Shown one piece after another: positions 59,040-64,000 of a stretch of 64,000 bases of DNA. Each line of letters starts with the position of its first letter. The stretch's first letter is position 1. The stretch is from assembly GCA_034620365.1 (NCBI GenBank), contig JAQGEQ010000354.1, positions 248,001 through 312,000 of the forward strand, in the 5' to 3' direction. Both the position numbers and the translations under genes were made by a program. The notes under the pieces were generated by a model, which saw nothing but the letters and a program-made list of their open reading frames with translations, was not told the DNA's origin and did not search any database. Origin of the DNA: Pegea sp. RAD2-039 (lineage: Eukaryota > Chordata > Thaliacea > Salpida > Salpidae).

Positions 59040-62000
59040 CAAAAATTTGTACAATGTTTAGTGCAGTTTGAAGTTTTGAAGGATTACAAGATAATTGATT
59101 GATATCATCTGCATAAATAAACACATTGAGATTATCTACTGCTACTAGTCTTCTGATGAGGTCTTCAATGAAAATTAAAAAAGAAGGGTCTCAGAACAGA
59201 ATCCTGATGAACACCACTAGTGACTTGACTAGGATTAGATAAAGATCTTTCTACATGAGTTTGTTGGGTTTTACCTGATAAGTAATCTTCAATCGACTGC
59301 AAGATAAAGCTGTTGATTTTTAAGTTTTTCAATACAGTAACTAGCTTAGTGTGGGGACAGATTCAAACGCTTTAGCAAAATCAAGGTATACGATGTCATA
59401 ACGAGTATTACTTTCATAATGGGCTGTAAGCTCATTAAGAAAAGTGAGATGTTGGGTCAGACAAGATCTCCGTTTCAAAAAGCCATGCTGGACATCAGAT
59501 ATTAGATGGTGCTCCATAAAATGACTGGTCATATGATTGTAAATGATATGCTCATGAATTCTGCAGATAACTGAAGTCACCAATAAACTGGTCTGTAGTT
59601 AAGTGCAGTGTTTCTAGGACCCTTTTTATGAATTGGAGTATTTGTGTAACTCTTCCTCGCCTAAGAGTCATATTAATACGTAGGGATAACGGTAGTGATA
59701 AAGAGGAACTAATTCGTTTTAAAAATAAAGCTGGGATTTGATCTGGGATGTTGGAAACTGATGATTTTAAAAAAGAAATAACCTTAGATACCATATCGAC
59801 CGTCATGTCAAGATCTACCATCTCAGAGACATTTGTAAGAATGTTGGAGCAGGAGAGAGAAGGAGTATTGCCATCAGCGGTTATAAAAATGCTATTAAAT
59901 TGATTGTTTAGCAATTCAGCTTTATTTTCTGGTTTCATCACAAGCTGCCTGCTCTTATCAAGCAAGGGAGGTATTTGAGATCTATCTTAAGCTTGCGATT
60001 TATGAAACCAAAAAACATTTTCTTGTTAGGTGAAGCTAAAGCTGCACTTCCTCTTCCTGAATAGAAATTATAAATAGATTTATTGTAAACTATACAAAGA
60101 TCTTTGTACAGGGATTTGATGGAAGGGTCTGCTTTATTTTGTTTGTATAGGAGGTTTTTTAAATGTTGTAAGCTCCTTAAACATCTGGGCAAATGTGGTT
60201 TTTTGTTGACTCTATAAAAGGGTATGAATTTTTCGATTGACTGTTTAACGATGCTAGTAAACCTTGAGTAAATAGTATTGATGTCTTCGGAAGGGTTGAA
60301 AACAGAAGTTAAGTCAACATCTGATAGAAACTTGTTAATACCATTATAATTTCCACAGTAAAAATTCCTTGTGCTTGAAGTTCTAACGTTCATAAAAAAA
60401 GTTTGATGGAGCTTGAATTCAAGCATATTGTGATTGCATGTGAGAGCAAAAGGTTCTTTTCGATCAACGTAGATAATGTTCTCGGGTTTTGATGTGATAA
60501 GAAGATCCAAAGTATTACCACTAACTTGGGTCGGAAAAGTAACCATCTGAGATAGATTATTGGTATTGAGGAAGCTTACAAAGGTATGACTTAGAAACGG
60601 TGAATTAGTATTATCGCCATCCAAGTTAAATGATTTTCCAATAAATGCTAAATTCGGGTTTTCCAATCAATTTTACTAAAATTAAAATCCCCCAAAATAT
60701 TTAACTCAGGACACACAACACTTTTCAGAACCTTCAATAAGGCCTTAACAGTAACCTCATCATTAATTTAAAAGGGTGGTAGGTAGATACATATAAAACG
60801 AGAAAATTTGGAATTTGATTAATTAAAATCGAAAGCGATAATCTCAAACCCTGGACAATTAATAGGATTGATCTGAATTCTAGAGATCATGGGTGAAAGC
60901 GATGTTTTGTGAATTATGCAAACAAGGCCGCCTCTATCATACAGTCTGTCACAATGCAAAACACAAAAAAGATTACAGTCGACCAGAAAAGAATCAGGAT
61001 AAAACGGTTTCAACCAACTTTCAGTACTAAAAACAAATTTGAAAACTTGAGAATGCAAAAGAGCTTTCAATTGAAAAATTTTGTTAATAATCGACCGTGC
61101 GTTGAAGAACATACCTAATGTAATGGAAGAATTGTCTTTTTGACGCTTGTGAGATTTGATGATAGGCATCTGTAAATTGATATCACAGGTATTAACAATT
61201 GTGTGCGGAGAGAGTTTGAAAAAAGAAGATGTGGATCCAGTGGTTATTTTTCACTTCCGTTATTTGAAACAAAAACCTTGAAAATTCGCTTAGCCCATGG
61301 TGGACCTCGAACTTTGTATTTGAAATCAGTTGGTTGCTTCTTCTGATTTCGGTTATACGCTTCTTTTAGAAAACGTTATTTTCTGAGCGATCATCTTCAC
61401 ACTAAACATGTGCTACTCTAATGCGCTCGAATTTGTTGTCAAGCCTTAGCTTATACAGTTTATCAAGAAACTTGCGTTTGTCCCATCTTTCTTGAAAGGA
61501 CACTTTCAACGGTCTTTCATGATCTGAGCTTTTTGTTCCAAGTCTAGTCATTCATGTCTTTGGAACGTCCACAAAATCAAGGCTTTGAGAGCACATTTGA
61601 TTAAAAAACTTACTGTCATCATCTTTATCAGTCTCAGAGACATTAAAAATGATGATATTGTTTTCTTTGTCCTCACGGTCTAAAGTGAGTTTTTGGGCGT
61701 TTCGGTGACCTTCTTGTCAAGAAGCTGCACCATGCTAACATTATTGTCGGAATCGGAATCACCTACCACCGAGGCCAATGTGACTTGTTTCTTTGTAGAG
61801 GCATCCAGTTCGTTCATTGATTTGGACAAACTAGAAATCTTTTCGTTGATTTTGGCAACATCGTTGTCAATTTCAGATTTAAATTTGGTCAATTCAGCAG
61901 ATACAGATTTGCTGATGTCGGATATTAGGTTTGGATTAGAGGAGGTAGATGTTATGTCCATGGTTCTACATTTAATGGAGTACAATCTAAATCCCATTAG

Positions 62001-62170
62001 CTTCATCTGGTTGTTTTCGGATCTTAACCAGATCAAATTTTATTGCAGGACTACCAATTGCCATTGCAAGCTTGTTTTGAAGAAGTTGTTTATCAGGATT
62101 TTTCTTTACATTTGAACGTAAGGTCTTGCCACTTTTATTTGGATCCACCATAGTTTTCTTGAAAGATTTT
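59040..62170 (-). mobile_element. CR1-like LINE, degenerate, 3'-truncated
   Basis: Minus strand, 5' to 3'. ORF1 starts at ATG 62151 (MVDPNKSGKTLR) and is broken by a stop after ~55 codons; it continues with a coiled-coil part (61960-61680) and an RRM/C-terminal-like part (FFNQMCSQSLDFVDVP, RLGTKSSDHERPLKVSF). ORF2 begins with an APE-type endonuclease (MFFNARSIINKI at 61120, RGGLVCII, ILGDFN at ~60690, LDLLIT) and the linker, then reverse transcriptase with YLDFAKAFESVP (~59375-59350) and FIYADD (~59120). Frameshifts occur at NYRPV and elsewhere. The copy stops shortly after YADD: thumb, 3' UTR and tandem tail are missing. A sister fragment lies at 1-140, and 14229-14565 may be the missing 3' end from a related copy. 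Confidence 0.88.
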
Positions 62171-62945
62171 TAGTGTCACCAACCACGTTATATAATTTTT
62201 CTCTAATATAAATATACAATATACAAATCACTTGCTAAAATGATTTCATCACAACCACTTTTCAAATAGAATATGTTTCTGAAATCTTTTCAAAATCAAC
62301 CAATTTAGCTTAGTGTAAAAACTTTTAATTCTAATACTACATACTTATTTATCATCTTCTATAAATCGTACGTACTTTAAATTCTTGAATACAATCTCAG
62401 TGCATAGATGCCTTATCAAATTTATGATATTATAAAAGTTGAATCCGTTTATACATTATTTACGACATTGGTATGCAGGAAGAATAATATTAAATCTGAT
62501 AGTTATGATTTTCATAGAATCTTGTTAAAAGACTTTTACTTATTCTCTTGTGGAGGCTGGATGAATCAGTAGTCTGTATATTCGGAAGATAAGAAATTTT
62601 AGTCAAAAATAAGATAGAGTATGAAACATATAAGATTATCGAGTAAGTAATAACAAAAAAATATTGTTTAGTTTCCGACATTGCTAAACATAAACTTTCT
62701 ATATGTTTATCAACTTTTAGTAATTTAAAAGATATAAATTTATTATATATTACACATGCCAGAGAATCATGAAGTAAAACTAGAGATAGTGATTCATTTA
62801 AGAAAGCAAAACCGTTTTATCATATTTGATTAAACACATTTAAACAGATTATATAATCGTGAAAGATTTAAATATTCAAATATAACAAAAATGATAAACG
62901 TACCTTCATGCTAAGCTTGTAACAATTACGCCAAAGATGGATGTT
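62171..62945. other. Spacer, no gene seen
   Basis: AT-rich; the 63-codon minus frame at 62490-62681 has no coding character. Confidence 0.4.
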
Positions 62946-63030
62946 TCGCTAATTCGCTATGCAGCAAAACTCCCACTGCTGTTTGAGAAGCTCTATTTGC
63001 AAAGAGTAATCCGTAGTTTAAACCGCGCAT
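62935..63030 (-). pseudogene. Histone H2B relic 2
   Basis: Minus strand reads RASQTAVGVLLHSELAKH, corresponding to [18 protein letters not shown] of H2B, then diverges. No start or fold helices remain. Confidence 0.65.
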
Positions 63031-63164
63031 ACACGGCTGTTGTAATTTGAAGGTCGATTACGACTGTTATGATTGAATTACGACTATTAAAGTTTCTTAG
63101 AACTTCTGGCGGCTTGCTTTTTGTAATATTTTAAATGAATATATGCTATTATCATCGCAACATA

Positions 63165-63285
63165 CTATTATTTGGTTACAAGCTTCTTTCTGAAATTGGA
63201 TACTTATTACGTAATTCCCCTGGCAACAAAATTCTTGCTGGTGTTTAAGTTTGACGACTACAGAAAGTTGAATACTTGTATTAGA
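63165..63285 (-). pseudogene. Histone H2B relic 1
   Basis: Minus strand reads CRRQT, stop, then [17 protein letters not shown], similar in DNA to the live H2B 3' coding end (caacaaaa..ccaggggaatt, cagaa..gtaacca). It follows the H4-like copy 2 on the same strand, as relic 53640-53728 follows copy 1. Confidence 0.75.
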
Positions 63286-63384
63286 TTTTTAAATCAAACA
63301 TTCAGAGGATAAGGAATTACAATTCAACTGACACTATAATTACAACCTTTAGCTCTATTATCACAGCAAATTATGGATAAATGA

Positions 63385-63741
63385 TTAAAATTTTTCAAGA
63401 TAGTGGCCATGAAAAGGACCTATGAAGCTCAATAGTCGATTCCATACAAAATTCCTCGGTTTTTTTTTCAATGCATAAGCTACATCGCGTATTGTAACAA
63501 ACTCTCGTTTGGCATGTTCCGTAAAATTAAAAGCATCCCAAAGAACAAATTGAAGAAATGTTTTTAATCTTTCTTCTTTTTCTGCATAATTCAAGCCAAA
63601 AATACGTTCAATACCACCTCGACGAGCCAAACACTTCACATCCAGCAAACTGACACCTTTAACAGAATCGCGATACCCTATATTGTGACGGCTAATAGGT
63701 GTTTTTCGCAAACCAACTAGTCCTTTGCCTGTTGGTGACAT
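63385..63741 (-). CDS. Divergent histone H4-like gene, copy 2 (open frame)
   Basis: Open for 118 codons from MSPTGKGLVGLRK. The first 92 residues align to canonical H4 without a single gap, at about 50% identity (46 of 92 by hand). Conserved: GKG, RH, RD, LARRGG, RI-GL-Y-E, LK-FL--V--DA, TEHAKR, VT--DV-YALK. Changed: K16 and K20 positions (I and I), IRRLARR to VKCLARR, and many core residues. H4 is among the slowest-changing proteins, so this is extraordinary. After YALKK an indel in an A-run shifts the frame away from the H4 C-terminus (TLYGFGG), and the last ~26 codons read through what was the 3' UTR stem-loop (63405-63420). It could be a fast-evolving variant recently damaged at its end, a variant using this new tail, or a pseudogene. 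Confidence 0.65.
   Translation of the reverse strand: MSPTGKGLVGLRKTPISRHNIGYRDSVKGVSLLDVKCLARRGGIERIFGLNYAEKEERLKTFLQFVLWDAFNFTEHAKREFVTIRDVAYALKKKPRNFVWNRLLSFIGPFHGHYLEKF
63405..63420 (-). terminator. Histone 3' stem-loop, copy-2 H4-like gene
   Basis: Minus strand GGTCCTTTTCATGGCC, identical to the copy-1 element at 53123-53138, but here inside the shifted open frame. Confidence 0.6.
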
Positions 63742-63934
63742 CTAGAATTTTTTCTTGATATTCAACCTGAGCCAAAAACAGTTTTATTATAATCTTAGTA
63801 CGGACGTCAACGAACTGCAATAAGAATCATAACAACACACTTCCAGCACTTAACAAAAGATTTATTGATTACTTTGACGTCTGTAATTCGAACACCACTA
63901 ATTTGTAGAATGTTTGAGTAGTTATCTTGTTTAA
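63742..63934. promoter_or_regulatory. Divergent promoter between H4-like and H3-like frames
   Basis: 193 bases between two divergent ATGs. Minus-strand GACGTCCGTA at ~63799-63808 lies about 60 bases from the H4-like start; plus-strand GACGTCTGTA at 63876-63885 lies about 50 bases from the H3-like start. Both match the element of the H2A/H2B promoter. Confidence 0.55.
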
Positions 63935-64000
63935 ATGTTTACTTTAAAGCAAACTGTTACTAAAACAACTTGTGGAAAAGACCCAAGACTTACTAATGAA
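63935..64000 (+). CDS. Divergent histone H3-like frame, cut by window end
   Basis: ATG 63935, open for all 22 codons to the edge. The start MFTLKQTVTKTTCGKDPR lines up with H3 MARTKQTARKSTGGKAPR: KQT, K9, T11, G13-K14, P16-R17 equivalents are kept, while R2, R8 and S10 are changed. After PR the match is lost. With the H4-like gene facing the other way it reproduces the common divergent H3/H4 pair. Only 66 bases are visible, so pseudogene versus variant cannot be judged. Confidence 0.5.
   Translation, partial: MFTLKQTVTKTTCGKDPRLTNE

Noticed and set aside
61693-62115. 140-codon plus-strand open frame
   Set aside because: Antisense to the coiled-coil ORF1 of the LINE.

Overview
Eukaryotic nuclear DNA, AT-rich (about 30% G+C by eye), with short GT-AG introns (many 48-130 nt) in protein genes. 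A connexin on the minus strand (38 kb) carries the exact extracellular cysteine spacing of the family but is split by coding introns. Connexins are known only from chordates and vertebrate ones are mostly intronless in the coding part, so I infer a tunicate (ascidian-like). Several genes have a polypyrimidine-AG acceptor just upstream of the ATG and one pair is only 149 bp apart, which fits the spliced-leader trans-splicing and operons known in tunicates.

Layout. 1-140: LINE fragment. 1.1-4.4 kb (+): phosphorylase kinase beta subunit, intronless. 4.9-9.7 kb (+): 18-exon GRIP-domain golgin GCC2, with a 22-bp minisatellite filling one intron. 10.85-11.06 kb: small, apparently frameshifted coding segment. 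12.1-13.3 kb (+): unrecognised coiled-coil gene. 13.9 kb (-): intron-containing tRNA-Ile(UAU). 14.2-14.6 kb (+): 3' end of a CR1-like LINE. 16.1-17.0 kb (+) MRPL47 and 17.1-18.6 kb (+) TRMT10, a likely operon. 19.0-19.8 kb: EF-hand gene with an in-frame stop. 21.7-23.2 kb (+): eIF4E3. 26.1-28.7 kb (-): tetraspanin. 30.4-31.3 kb (+): SAM methyltransferase. 31.7-34.9 kb (-): C-type-lectin transmembrane receptor. 37.1-39.1 kb (-): connexin. 39.1-44.4 kb: mostly empty, with a candidate two-exon secreted micropeptide. 44.5-46.5 kb (+): GINS1/PSF1. 48.3-51.5 kb (+): MRPS22. 52.8-56.2 kb and 62.9-64.0 kb: histone-gene territory, interrupted by an ARF/ARL-like pseudogene (57.6-58.4 kb) and a degenerate CR1-like LINE (59.0-62.2 kb, -).

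The intact histone genes are a divergent H2B/H2A pair with 3' stem-loops. Around them lie two copies of a highly divergent H4-like gene (about 50% identical to canonical H4 over 92 residues without one gap), each with a histone promoter motif and a 3' stem-loop and each followed by H2B tail relics. One of them faces a divergent H3-like reading frame that runs off the window end. This aberrant H3/H4-like set is the most unusual thing here. The other genes are housekeeping functions (glycogen control, Golgi tethering, tRNA modification, mitochondrial ribosome, cap binding, replication initiation) with no evident common pathway.

Exon coordinates were worked out by hand from GT-AG signals and phase continuity. 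For GCC2, TRMT10, eIF4E3, the tetraspanin, connexin, GINS1 and MRPS22 the inferred exons join in a single open frame.
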